NCBI GenBank assembly: GCA_032191485.1
Contig: JAVDOI010000044.1
Span: 1,256,001-1,320,000 of the forward strand
Source of the DNA: Leptoclinus maculatus
Taxonomy: Eukaryota; Chordata; Actinopteri; Perciformes; Stichaeidae
Reading direction: 5' to 3'
Length of the DNA stretch: 64,000 nucleotides
Of this stretch, positions 22,660-34,385 are shown piece after piece. The stretch's first letter is position 1; each line of letters starts with the position of its first letter. The notes under the pieces were generated by a model, which saw only the letters and a list, made by a program, of their open reading frames with translations, ran no database searches and was not told where the DNA came from. The position numbers and the translations under genes are program-made.

Positions 22660-23265
22660 TAACCATCGTTAATACATATTTAAAAATAGTTAATTCAACT
22701 TTAAAAGCCTAAAAGTTTAGTGAACTTAAACTAGTAAATGGTTTACTAATTATTAGTAGTGCTCTATTTTACTTTAACAGTACTCATAATAACATTGTAT
22801 ATACTATTATACGCATTTGTTATTAATAAACCTTTATTACCTTGTTTATAAAACATCTATACACATTATGGACCGTATATTTGTAACACTTTAAGGGTTA
22901 ATAATAGTTTGTAAATATTGCTTCGATTGCTTTTATAAAGTAGCAACTGATTATATTGTTATAGTGTTAACTGTTATAATACTTTGTTAAAGGTTAATAA
23001 GTACTTTGTAAAGCATCTATAAGCATTATTTAGACAGTTCATAGTCTGTCAAAGGTTAATAATTGGTATTAATAGATGTTTTACAGTTGATTTGGTAATC
23101 AATAACACTAATACTCAATCTAGTAATGTTAATAGTTTACTAATATAATCAGAATGTAATTGTTATCTTCTCTTATGAAACAATGTACATAGCAAACATA
23201 GCATTCTTTATTTGTTAACAGTAAAATAACTATTACATGAAGTTTAATTCACCATCAACCTTAAT
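22660..23265. repeat. AT-rich degenerate interspersed repeat
   Basis: About 600 bp of strongly AT-rich DNA with recurring AAGGGTTAATAA / AAAGGTTAATAA (near 22893, 22990 and 23051) and ATAAACCTTTATT in the opposite sense near 22828. It also has GTTTACTAAT at two places (22740 and 23134). The inverted and direct reuse of phrases suggests an old palindromic MITE. Similar TTATAA-rich phrasing occurs at 51240-51515. No ends were fixed. Confidence 0.45.
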
Positions 23266-25120
23266 GCTGGTTATTCTAAACATGTGACTGCAGAAGGTCC
23301 CGCTGGGTGTCTGGGTCCTGGGAGTCCTACTTGTTTTAAGGGGAGAGGACCTGATCGATGAGGATGTGAAGTGGCTTAGCCGTCCCTCTGTGAGTCAACA
23401 CCCTCTCCCTCAACACGGTGACGAAACAGAGGCTCCTGGTGCTAAACCTGAGAAACGACCGCTCCTACGACTGTGTTTTCATCGCCCGACTTCATTTACT
23501 TGATCTGCAGCTAAACTGTCCAAGTGTCCAAAACTTCTACTTCAGCCGACCCGAGCCGGGACACGAGCCCCGGAGGAGTTAAAGGTTGAATGGACGACAC
23601 ATTTAGAATGCGCTCTGCAGCGCCGTAGATTGAGACGAGGATTTAATTGGCTCCATATCAGGGTTAGATAGCGCCGTTGTTGACTTTTGATTAGAAAAAC
23701 AAGAACAAGGTGACTTGATATTGCGACGATAAGCAAAAAAAAAAAACCCCAACTCGATGGCGTCGATACGTTTCTCGGGTGCACGTACAGGTGGCTGACC
23801 TTGTAACCAATGACAGTGGCCGCAGTGGCTCGCTGGCAGATACACATCAGAGGTTTTCTGTGGCGAGCGTGCATTGTCATACATTTATTGCTGTGTGTGC
23901 AGTGTGTGTGTGTGTGTGTGTCTGTGTGTTTCCTTCACGATCGCTCCGGGTTGCTCTCGACGTGCTGTTGACTTAGAGGTCAGGCCGCGCTAAGGCATAA
24001 ATTTCTGGAGCGTTGATGTTGTCTAATTCACGGCGCGTCACGCAGCAGCTCTTCAAAAAGAAAATAAAGGTCACCTCCAAAACAGCACTTTATGGCTCTG
24101 TATCTGTTTTATAGGCGGCCGTGCAGATTCACCGCCGCACATTATCAGAATCTGAATCACCTTTAGTGTGTGTGTGTGTGTGTGTGTGTTTTTGTTACCT
24201 CCACAATAGAAGGGAAGCAGACTGTGAGCTCCTGGGGGTTCAGCACACATGATGGTTAATCGGTTCTTTTTGCAGCTAAGTGGGAGATCTGGTGCTTTAC
24301 AGACATCAGGTCTCACTCAGCCTAAACAGGACGTCCATATTTCTGCAACAGCCTGGATTACATTCATTGATAACCATTGATATGGCTTTGACTCCATTCT
24401 GCCTACAATACGTGCACGGAAACAACAACATTTTATAGTTCCTGAAAGTCAATCTTTCTTGGTTAATGTTAGGGAAAGGACAATAATGGCGAGTGTTATC
24501 TGGGACGGCAGAGCCACCATTGAGCTTTACAAAGTGGAGGAGCAGAAGCCTGCAGGCCTGCTAGTGGCAGGTCTGAAGAGACAACGTGGGAATGAACTGG
24601 GTTTAAAGTGGGAGTCTAGACCGGCCCGAAGGATTCACAGTGGAGAGGAAAAAGCAGCGTCGCTGGAAGGAGAACACACGTAAAACCAACAGACGGGTCA
24701 GGCTGGGTTTTGGTGAGCTTGTGAAAACACAAATAAATAAACTAATAAAGGAGATCCATGAATCAACAGAGGATAAGTAAGGCCAGGCTCTGCACCTGAA
24801 CTAAACATTGACCCGACTCTGAGGAGTTTCTACCCGCTGCCTTTAAACAGGAAGACAAACCAGAAGTGGGTCCATAGTCAAAGAAACAGTTATAATCCTG
24901 TGTCTGTGTGGTTATTGTTCATTTAGCTCCTCTTATATGACAAAGATATGTCACAAGAATCTGTATCAGGGTACTTTTTGTCTTTTCTCTTCTGTAAAAC
25001 GCATTCAAATAATTAATGAGCATCCTCCTGCACTCCAATCATCCAATCAATAGATTTGAGGCGACCGGCGGTCATATTAAACCGCACTTCACCATTTGTG
25101 TGGATCGTAGTAACAGAGCG
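23266..25120. other. non-coding with (GT)n tracts
   Basis: GT microsatellites at about 23902-23920 and 24166-24190, and an A run near 23734-23746. No supported gene. Confidence 0.45.

Positions 25121-25172
<52 letters not shown>
25121..25172. repeat. (AT)n(AG)n microsatellite
   Basis: Eight AT units run directly into about 18 AG units. Confidence 0.95.
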
Positions 25173-25176
<4 letters not shown>

Positions 25177-25497
25177 GAAGCTAAAGACGTAACATTTCCA
25201 TGTAAAACAATTTCTAATTATTTAAACTTTCCTAACACAGAAATACTAATATGATAATATATTATAAGTTTCCAAGGGTATTTAAAAAAAGAAAGCAACT
25301 AAACCCAGCCCACCTGCACTCTAGTCAACATGGTACGGTCCGACTCCCCTCCACTTTAAAGCTCCTTGGAACGCTCACTTCCTGTTTCGCAGTTTGGACC
25401 CATGACCAGCAGGTAACACGGAGGGGAGCTCATGTAACACACATTTTGTCAACTGAAGTAACATGTAACTACATTTGAGAGGACTTGTGTTAGCAGC

Positions 25498-25522
25498 ATA
25501 GCATGCTATCATAGCATGCTAT
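25498..25522. repeat. twin palindromes ATAGCATGCTAT
   Basis: The 12-bp perfect palindrome ATAGCATGCTAT occurs twice, one base apart. TGCTATGCTAACATAGCA, itself inverted, follows within about 20 bp. This is a local cruciform-prone site. Confidence 0.7.
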
Positions 25523-25724
25523 GTCCCTGCTATGCTAACATAGCACACAGAGGGGCAACAGAAACTCAGCACTAAGATACTTTCTCTTTTATTTTAAACA
25601 CAATTTAGCCCCTTTAAATATAAAAATCTGAATGTTTGCATGATCTTATAATAGATTGGTCTCCCTCTCCTGAACCCAAACATTGGCCCTAAACTCAATA
25701 AACCACATTGTCCAGGACACACTA

Positions 25725-25732
25725 TTATACAT
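25725..25732. repeat. hAT target-site duplication, left
   Basis: TTATACAT, exactly repeated at 27412-27419 on the far side of the element. Eight base pairs is the hAT length. Confidence 0.9.
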
Positions 25733-25939
25733 TAGGGATGCAACAACGAATCGATAAAATTCGATTATTAAAAGAGTTGGCAACGAATTTCATTATCGAT
25801 TCGTTGTGTCGCGCGACTATTACGCCACTCAATAAGTCGCGGAGATGTGAGGAGATGAAAAATAAAGTTGAGTTGAGTTGAGCGCAGAGCGGAGGTCGAG
25901 GAAAGACCACCGGAGACCCGTAACGATGTTCTGAAACAC

Positions 25940-26080
25940 ATGGCGGAGGCAGAGAAATCAGTACGACCTCAGTCATCCAAGGTGTGGGAGCATTTCACAC
26001 CAGTGGAGCTGGTGGAACATGTTCTAGGTAGGGCTGTGCCACATCCAATCAATTTCAGCAAACATCCCAGAATGATTTAA
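25940..26080 (+). pseudogene. truncated BED-finger transposase exon
   Basis: A 46-codon frame starting ATGGCGGAGGC gives the segment SSKVWEHFTPVEL, matching the start of ZBED/hAT BED fingers (S-K-V-W-E-H-F). The expected downstream C-x2-C and H-x-H zinc ligands are missing. The frame runs through an abrupt sequence change near 26029 and stops at 26080. This is a remnant of the transposase 5' exon with no complete domain. It is the only recognisable coding relic of this element. Confidence 0.65.
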
Positions 26081-26604
26081 TGCAAACAAATTAAGGCATC
26101 AAACACGTATTACTACTTTGCAGTTAAATATTTAACCTTTATTCCAACATGAAAAAAAGCAGTAAATAACACTTTGATAAATACGTCAGGACATCTTATT
26201 AATGTCACCCTCACGGGATTCAGTATAATATATGTATATATATATATCATATAATAATATTCAGTATAATATAATAATGTAGATCATATAATAATATATT
26301 TATAACTATATATCCATTTATCAGACAGGTGCTTCATGTCCCTCACTCCCTAACTGTCCATGCTGGATCTGTCCCCGTTGTTTTAAAAAGCTAAATAAGT
26401 TATTAGCATGACGTCATCCAGCTAGCCAAACCTGTCTGGTGTACAGCTAGTAGAGAAGCTTCATGTGCTGCTTCCCTTTCCCGCTAGTCTGCTGTCTGAT
26501 TGTGAAGTCAGGCTGATCTGATATCAGCTCTTTGGCCTGAAGTTTCTCCTCAAAGTTCTCCTCTCACACGGGTCTCGTATTTGTCATTTCCAACTTCTGG
26601 TTTC

Positions 26605-26632
26605 AACCGGAAGCGACCTTTAACTTCCGGTT
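26605..26632. promoter_or_regulatory. inverted CCGGAAG (ETS-like) sites inside the hAT element
   Basis: AACCGGAAG (26605-26613) and its exact reverse complement CTTCCGGTT (26624-26632) are 10 bp apart, and CAACCGGAAT follows at 26641-26650. CCGGAAG is the ETS-factor core. A GC-rich, CpG-containing block follows to about 26880. It could be the old element promoter; the function is inferred. Confidence 0.35.
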
Positions 26633-27411
26633 AGCCGGTTCAACCGGAATCGAGCAAATGACAAATTGTCATTTCCTCGCTCCTCGAACCGGTGTTCTGC
26701 GCCGGTGTTCTGCGCCGCCGCCGTCTGACGGCCGTCCCTAAGCTCTAATGTAGCTCTGAGGAGCGAGGATCGAGGAGGGAGGAGGGACCTCGGAGGAGCC
26801 ATGAGCGAGGACCCACGAGAACAGACTTCCAGGAAGTGTTTTAACGGCCGACACGCCCCCTCATTGTTCATCTGTGATGTGATTGGACGCTGCAGCCGAT
26901 CGGACTGATGAGATTGTTTTCAACATGTAAACAGTGAAGACAGATCACAGAATAAACTCTAGTTTATATTTGATTAGTTTTCTGATTCAACATCTGGTTT
27001 AAATATTGTTCATTGTAGTCTGAACAACAAAAGGACCACAAACAACTTTCTTCATTTATTAGAAAGATTTGTGTTTTCATGATCTGATATTTCCCTCAAT
27101 AACTTTATTATGAAACAATTAAAATCAGAGCGAGCTGGAGAGACTAAACCTATATAATATCTATATATCTATAGATATATAGATATATAGATATAGAGAG
27201 AGAGAGAACTGAGAGACAAAATACTTTTTACATCATTCATCATAATTTCATTCAGTCACGTGAGGCTGTTCATTCCTGATTGTCGGGTTTGATGAGTTTT
27301 GATGACTTGGGAAATTAATGCTTTTTTGTTTTTTTATCCGATTCATCGATTAATCGAAAAAATGATCGACAGATTAATCGATTATTAAAATAATCGTTGG
27401 GTGCAGCCCTA

Positions 27412-27419
27412 TTATACAT
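27412..27419. repeat. hAT target-site duplication, right
   Basis: TTATACAT, identical to 25725-25732. Confidence 0.9.
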
Positions 27420-30380
27420 ATTCAGTACGGTCTCTATCCCAGATGCTGCAGAAGAGGAAACATTCTTATATATAGATAGTTTATTTTACAAAATATGAAA
27501 TATGATCCCCATGTGTACATAAGGCTGTATATTAATGCTCTACACAGTGCAGGAAACACCATAATTCAGAAGCTCACACACGCCTCCATTTAGTGTCCAA
27601 CCGTCTGATAACAGTTCTTTTACGCAGCAGTGGGAGCTTCCTGTTTGACTGCGCGGTGCGTTAATCCAGCGTTAACTGTTGTGGTTCTCGGAGCACTGTA
27701 TTTATGTCTGACATTCAGCTGTGTGTAGAACGCACCTGTTGATCACAGGCCGGGCCCTCGGTGCTGACGCTGCGTCTCTTTGCTATCTTCGGTTTCGCTT
27801 CCACCCGTTCCAAAAAAGCCGCTCTGTGTCTTCTTTAGTCGCGATCATATTAGTCTCCATGGTAACTCATTTTTTTTTAACCACTACTCTCATTGGTGCC
27901 AGATGACCCTGTGCTGTTACTTCGCTTCCTCGCTGCTTTGTGTGGAAGTGGGAGCGATTAAAACGCTTCGGAGGCAAATCGAGGTCCTGCTGGTTTCATG
28001 GTGTCGGATGAGCGTCTGTGGAGGAATAGCTGTAGCAGCACAGACTAAGATGTGTTTCTGTATGTGTAACACCACACAAGGTATAGCACCAAAACAAGAA
28101 TATAGCAGACCCTTTAACACAGCAAATCAGTGACGAGACGTGAGAATAATGACTCCGGTTGTTTTCATGTCACCGTATTCTGCTTCCTGCAGCTCGACCT
28201 GCCTCTCTGTATTGAGCAGTGTCTTCTTCCGGGATTCCCTCTGGAATATTTTACGCTCTCTTTCTCTCTCTCTCTCCCAAAAAAAAAAAATGTCCACAGA
28301 TAATTGCTAGAAGGCAGCGCCCGGGAAGGTCAGCCAAGAATCCCACCGTAGGTGCCAAAGTGAAATCTACAGGACTACAATTACTTGGACAGACTGAGGC
28401 GGCAGAGCAAAGTGAATGACAGGTAGGAAATAATTCATATGAATCACCTGCTGTATTATGAATAACCACCTGCTGAGAGGACATAGCACGGTCAGTTATC
28501 CTCAGAATTGGTTCTGAATAGCCCGTTTTGTCATTTGTTGGTAATTGCCTTAATTCTCTTGATAATATAGTGAAATTAACCTCCGAGAACATTCCTTCCT
28601 TATGGCATTCACGAGACAAGGTTGAAGTTGACATGCCAGCAGTCACACAATTATATTTAGATTATTCCACTCCGCTGCTGTTTGGCTTCCCCTTTTGATG
28701 TCGACACTTTAGAGGAGTCCTTCTCGCTGCCGCTCATAATTCATAATCTTCATTTTACCAAAAAACACGGCGCGTTGAATCTGACACGAAGGGCGTTGTA
28801 TAAGAACCCTCCGGATCGCTCACATCTATCTTCTATTTGGGGGGGGGGGGGGGGACATCTGACCTTGTAGTGAACAGAACTTAAAAGGCTGTCAGTCAAA
28901 CCATCGCGCCCGTCTTTGTTTCTTTGTGGTTGTCATCCTCCAGAGGAGTCGAGCAGCCACTGACTTAAAATCTACTGATTCTACGCTCCTGGCAAAATGC
29001 TTCTTTGTCCTTCTTGCTACCGAACTCAGCGAACGCCTCAGGCTAAGGTGGAAAGAAGGTGAATACGAAAAAAAGTTTCAGAACAGCGTTTGACTGGTTT
29101 ACAGACTGCAATCAAGGCCCGGAGATGGTTAAATAGTTCGTCTTCTTCTAATGAATCTCTCGCTTCACACTGACCTTTGGGCGACTTTTTCTGTCAAACC
29201 TGAAGAACAAACAGTCGGAGCCTGAAGGCCGACGTTCCTAAGAGACATCCCGTATGAGTGTTGTCCTCCTCTCTACAACGGGCAACATTTGGGGAGACCC
29301 GTCACGCTCTTACGATTGCATTCCACTTGGAAAGTGAAGGCTAGTTAGCCTAGCTTGCTAACATTAGCACTGGTTACCTCTAGATCAACCAATGAGCATC
29401 CAGCGTTGGAACAAGGTGGAAACGAGTTCACCACCAACAATGTGAGCACCCTGCATTAATAATCCATTATATTTCTTTACATATGAAATGTTTCCTCGTC
29501 TGCTTGGTGACAACTTTTCATTCATGTAAGAACATGAAGGATTTACTGAAAAGAATGTATTTGATTTTCAGTTGAAACTTGTTCAGCCGTAATTATACGG
29601 TTTAATTTTACAAGATTAGTATCATTATAATAATCATTTATGATAATTAAACTATACAAATGTATCACTGTGAAAAGAAGAATTCATCCAAATTCAGAAG
29701 CAGAGGGTTGTTCCCTAATATCACAAACTCTCAATCACGACGCAGACACCAAATAACAAAGCAGGAGTCGGGACACCGTCGATATCACAGCTTCTTCTAA
29801 AAGGTCGTGTGTGGACGTACTATACTAGATACTCCTCTATGTTTGACCCCGATGCTGCATGTTAAGGCTGAGACACGCATCGTGCTGGTTGTTGGTGTAC
29901 CTCAGACCCCCCCCCCCCCTCCTGTTGCCTCTGATCTGTTGTTGGCCGCCGTGTTTAGAGGAATCTCAGCCGTTTGTCCGTCTTTAACCGCCGGCCGACT
30001 GACTCGAACCCTCAGCAGCAGCACATCAAACATCACAGGCTCTCCCTGCCTGGCTCGGTTTCACATGAACAGATCAAGGGTACCACGGTGTTTTTATTCC
30101 AGTTGATATGGAAATGTCACATAATTTCAAAGAGAACTTCTTGCTTTATTCATGTCGGGATGTCCTTTTCCTTGTGACTGTCCAATGCGGACCAGAGAGA
30201 GAAGCTTTACTGGAGGAGCTGCAGTGCTCAGCACATGCTGTTGTTTTTATAAATTGAAAATGCACATATTGTTGGATGCTTGTGAGGATACCGATCACCC
30301 TCTTCTGCACTGAGGCCGTCTGTGTGTGAGGGTTGTACAGCAGCTTGTGCTTTGAACACAAATATTGTGAGATGTGTGCT
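27420..30380. other. non-coding, scattered simple repeats
   Basis: About 3 kb with no supported gene. CT run at 28257-28277, A run at 28279-28290, poly(G) of 16 at 28839-28854 and poly(C) of 13 at 29907-29919. The 117- and 131-codon frames near 27.8-28.6 kb show no domain. Confidence 0.45.
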
Positions 30381-30399
30381 CCATTGATGCCGTGCAGTT

Positions 30400-30790
30400 T
30401 GAAGTGATGATCAGGTGAGTGGGAAATTGGTCAGGATGAAGGATGAACTAATCCGATTTTATCTGCACTTATTTAGAGGCAGAATAAATTGATATCTCTT
30501 TGCCTTCCGCTGTTGTTGTGATAAGAGCTGTTCACCGCGCTCACAATGGAGTTGTTATTCTAACAGATCGCTGTGAGGGCTCTTTGAGAGATGAGAATAT
30601 TTGGTGTCTCACCTGAGGCGTCTGACAGGACGATGCCTGGATCGTATGCTGAAGTGTGGCTGATCTCACTTTCTGTTTCACAGAATTAAACGTGTATATT
30701 AAATAATGCCGATGACACTAATTAGCGTCTGTTCTCAAGCAAGATATCGAGAAGCTAACAGGGCAGAGTGTGTAGCTAATTACAATAATT
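30400..30790. promoter_or_regulatory. candidate enhancer-like sequence
   Basis: Simple-repeat-free sequence with CTAATCCGATTTTATC, AATTAAACGTGTATATTAAATAATGC and ACTAATTAGCGTC. It contains TAATCC (OTX/PITX-type) and TAATTA cores. Inference only. Confidence 0.2.
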
Positions 30791-30794
30791 TATC

Positions 30795-30905
30795 TAGGGC
30801 TGCAGCTAACAATTATTTTCATTATCTTATTAATCTGCATGTTGTTTCCTTGATTAATTGATGAACAATACGGTTAATGAAATGTCAGAAAATAGCTTGT
30901 TTGGA
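30795..30905 (+). mobile_element. hAT terminal fragment
   Basis: TAGGGCTGCAGCTAACAATT, then ATTTTCATTATCTTATTAAT, and later GTCAGAAAATAG. This is the classical vertebrate hAT end of the TAGGGCTGCAACTAACGATT type, here with point changes. It shares TAGGGCTGCA and the AATTATTTT-type subterminal region with the right end of the 25733-27411 element. No matching second end or target duplication was found within the window. Confidence 0.7.
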
Positions 30906-31229
30906 TCGTCGGATGATGAATGAAGCTGAGTATTCCTCGTTAAATGAATGAAAAGCATGCGGAAGGAAAGCCGGTGCACATACAGCAGGCGTCTAATGCT
31001 GCTCACAGCGAGAGGGACTTCTGATTGGTTTTTTCTCTTATGAATTTAAATATGTGCACACTATAACTGGGGGATGTGATCTAAAAGGGTTGAGAAGATA
31101 TTTTTCATTTGATCCCAACCGTAGTGTTTGCACTGTGTGCCGTGCCACGCCCTGTCTCAATCATAAGGCTGCAATGGGAAATGAACTTGATAACAGAACT
31201 AATACAATTACATTAGAGTGATTAAGAAA

Positions 31230-31480
31230 AGGTTAAATAGGTGATCTATTACATTGATCTTAAATGCATTCAGACTTAATTTAATTTAACAGTGCTATAA
31301 TGCTGTAGTTAGAATATGTCCTATTAGTGTTTGGAGCCTGCACGTATAGTGATTAATTATTGAATAATTGTTCATGCATTTCAACACTGGCAGTGCTCTG
31401 AAGGGTGATTTATTTCCTTCAGTGGCTGTACAGAGATAGGGCTTAATTACAGTGGATAGCCTTATCTCCCCTCTCTAATC
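31230..31480. promoter_or_regulatory. candidate conserved non-coding element
   Basis: Contains AGTGATTAATTATTGAATAA, GGGCTTAATTACAGTGGATA, CCTTATCTCC (a GATA site in reverse) and CTAATCC. The sequence is free of repeats for about 250 bp. Inferred from texture; conservation was not tested. Confidence 0.3.
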
Positions 31481-31562
31481 CTCTCTTCGGAGTCTCCCGC
31501 GTTCACGCCATCTAGTCGTCGATATCATCAGACTGTCGGCGGAGTCAGACGGAGAAAGTGAT

Positions 31563-31583
31563 CCCCCCCCCCCCCCCCCCCCC
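31563..31583. repeat. poly(C) tract, 21 bp
   Basis: Twenty-one consecutive C on the plus strand. Confidence 0.95.
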
Positions 31584-31589
31584 AATTTC

Positions 31590-32354
31590 TCCATCACATT
31601 AGGGCTCATTCACGAGGTCTCTCCGCCCGCGGACCCGAGACTTAAGAGCTCCAAAGTGGGAGGAAAGGAGAGTCGCCGGGCGCTGGAGACCTCCCCCGGT
31701 CCAGGCTGAGGTCATCGCCTCATCGCTGCCACATTAGACCCACTCGCGCTGTCTCTCTCCCAGCTGGATGGACTGACGAATGTGCGGTCAAATCTGATCA
31801 GATAATGGGCTCACTCTCTTGCCAGGAGCAATTTGTTGCAGATACTCGTGCGCGCTGAGGCAATTTGGTTGTTTGCAGCCTCACTACGAGTACACAACTG
31901 TACTGTAAGTCTGTGCTATTAACGAGGACGGCCGGACCAAATACCTTCAAGATACGACATTTGAGCCTCGAGTGCATGCAGAGAAATATGTGGAATGTGA
32001 CTCTCAGTTGACCACTGGTTGAATCTGATGATTCACAATCAAACATGCTCGATCCTAATCGCGGAGACTCATCGCAGTGTAATTATTGTAGCTAGATGGA
32101 GGATTTTCCACCACAGTTGGCACTGATAGTTGCATATTAAATGAACTTGGAATGAATGTAACGTTGGCAGCTTCAACAGATTGTATTTTGAAGAGCCAAA
32201 CGGTCGCTGATGTTGCTGAGCGACAGATTACTTCTGTCAATCAAGCCTCGACGTAAGTATGCTCGTTAACATGTTCTTCATGGCAAGTCCAGTCATTAAC
32301 AGAGATGTTTAACAAATAATCTCCAAATACAATACGTGGCCGACAGTAACTCGG
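31590..32354. other. non-coding, single-copy-looking
   Basis: Non-repetitive sequence. Minus-strand frames of 61-82 codons have no recognisable domain. Confidence 0.4.
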
Positions 32355-32536
32355 GTGAACTGGACCTGCAGCCGGACTTTATCAGTGTTCGGCCTCACTA
32401 ATGCTCTTGTGGGTGAATGGGAGCAAATCTCTGCAGCCAGGTCTGTAAACTCTCGTTGGGAAGTCTGAAAGCAGAGGAAGTGTGGAGGCTGTTAAAGCAG
32501 CATATTGTTGCTGGAAAGGAATGAAATGTTCAAGAT
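32355..32536 (+). mobile_element. Tc1/mariner-like transposon fragment, 3' transposase region
   Basis: The frame around 32395 reads LTNALVGEWEQI, matching the Tc1-like transposase C-terminal phrase (x-T-x-A-L-x-x-E-W-x-x-I). The same nucleotide blocks follow in order: GCTCTTGTGGGTGAATGGGA, CAAATCTCTGCAGCCA, GTGGAGGCTGTTAAAGCAGC and GGAATGAAATGTTCAA. The frame is broken by stops (for example after NSRWEV). It belongs to the same family as the fragment at 60665-60990 and has no ends or inverted repeats left. It is a dead fossil. Confidence 0.75.
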
Positions 32537-32900
32537 TGACTAACCCTGTCAGACACAAAAACATTGACTTTGGAGGATTCTGTAAAATAAAGAAACAAAA
32601 ATGCATTCGGTCCGACAAGAAGTTAAATGAAGTTCCAAACATCAGCGCTCCCTAATCTTGAGCGTAAACTACCCAAAGCGACAGTAAAGAGGTGACCTGC
32701 ATGGCTATTGAAGTGGAACCACACACACAGCGACGGTCTTTGAGTTCCTCCGATGAACACGGAGACGAGATGCTCAGTGTGTTGGTTTCTCAGGGAGACG
32801 ACAGGAGGCTTGTGACTAGTTTGGGCGTCCTAAACATCCTAAACATCCGATTTATCTTTTTCGTAGGTGAGATAAAGTCCCTTCTAAAGCGTCGTTCCGG

Positions 32901-32960
32901 CTGGTTTGAGCTGGTTTGAGCTGGTTCGAGCTGGTTTGAGCTGGTTTGAGCTGGTTTGAG
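32901..32960. repeat. 10-bp minisatellite, 6 copies
   Basis: CTGGTTTGAG repeated six times; the third copy has C for T (CTGGTTCGAG). Partial units flank it. Confidence 0.95.
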
Positions 32961-34299
32961 CTCGCTGACAGCTCTACCTGAAACTGACACAGCTCACAGT
33001 GCACAGAGACGAGCGAGCTAACTAATTAGAGATCCAACACAAATGTGTAATGAGGAGATTATATAACGGAATCCTGGAATAATAACACCACTCTGTCATT
33101 AGTCCCTTCTCTTCCTCCCTCTTTACTGTAGTTGAAAAGTCTTCACTCGCTTCAGGAAGTTTTTAATGTAAGTTTTGTTCTTTTCACTTTGCTATTCTTA
33201 CCGTTCTCTCGTGATGAAGTACCCTTCCCCTGGATTTCATTTAGTTTTCCAAGATGAATCCATTTTTAAGGCACATTAAGCTCATTTGCTCTCATTTCTT
33301 TTTTAATCTTCTCTATATTTGCTTGTCATTACTTTGCCATTAAGCTACACAGAGACCTTGTTTTTTTCGATTTGATGTTTCAGATTAGAATGAAGTCTTG
33401 AATTGGAATCTCAGCTTCCTGCTCTTCGCCGTTTACTTTCTAATTTCAGCTTTTTTTAAACAAATTAAAAAGTTTCCTGTCTTCTAACTCACCGTCCAGG
33501 TGGACGACACACCTGATCCATTACCCTCCGATGAGCTCAGACTATCTATAGGAAGGACCCGAACAGGAGATCACTCATGTCCACCCAATAACGTAATGAT
33601 TCCATGAAAGTGTAATAAAACCTATTATGCATTAACTTGACTAATAACGTCATAAAATGTGTGACAATATTATAACTATGTTCATTTTCAGTGCAGAGTT
33701 CTACAATTGGTGTTTTAATAATTGAAGAATGTTATTTATCGCCTACATTGGATTTAAAAATGAAAGAATGACTAAAAGTACAATTGCAGACTCATAGTCC
33801 CTCCGAGTGCAATTGAGTAAAAGTCCCACAAATATACTTTTAAATGTACTTCGGAATTAAAGTCCATTTTGTTCTTCATTTTAAATAATATTTGAAAACT
33901 CTTTTGAATGCTGAGACGTCACAGGATCGGTCAAAGTAAAGGAGACACTTCATTCAGTCACAATCACCGCTGACTGAACATGTGATGGAGATTAAATCGA
34001 CTGTTTTTCACTTCTGATGGAGTCCGATCTAATATCCACTCCGGTCTAATGGACCAATCAGCACCAGCTCATGTCCCGTTGATTGATTTTAGTAGAATGC
34101 ACTGATAGCAACACAATTGATGAACAGTGTATTCATATTTAATAACATTGGGCTTTTGATCAGGTTAAGTGCATTTTTTTAGTTTATCCTTGAAACTTTG
34201 ACATAAATAAGTAAACTGGTAATTCTAAAATGTTGAACCTTTATTATCTTCTGGGTGCAATCACATTAAGATATTCCATGATAGGAGGCCGCTGTCAAA
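32961..34299. other. non-coding, AT-rich
   Basis: No gene or shared repeat is recognised. Confidence 0.4.
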
Positions 34300-34385
34300 G
34301 GCACTTCTGTGGTTATTTTAACCCAAACGATGGTCTTATCCTAAACTTTATTAAGTCGTTTTGTTGCCTAACCCTAACTGAGTTT
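34300..34385 (-). repeat. dispersed repeat family C, copy 2 (reversed)
   Basis: On the minus strand it reads CAGTTAGGGTTAGGCAACAA, then AAACGACTTA, GTTTAGGATAAGACC and CGTTTGGGTTAAAATAACC. This is the same order as 3617-3700. Family membership is clear; the element class is not. Confidence 0.6.

Larger units (their letters stand above)
25733..27411 (+). mobile_element. hAT DNA transposon, non-autonomous, BED-finger type
   Basis: Bounded by TAGGGATGCAACAACGA on the left and the reverse complement of TAGGGCTGCACCCAACGA on the right. The imperfect terminal repeats run into subterminal CGATTATTAAAA / AATAATCGATTAATC repeats. An exact 8-bp duplication, TTATACAT, flanks it. At 1679 bp it is shorter than an autonomous hAT. 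Inside is the beginning of a BED zinc-finger exon (25940-26080), an AT-rich middle, a GC-rich block with inverted CCGGAA sites (26605-26632) and an (ATAG)-type simple repeat near 27165-27206. No hAT catalytic or dimerisation region is visible. It is therefore immobile unless helped by a related element in trans. Confidence 0.88.
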
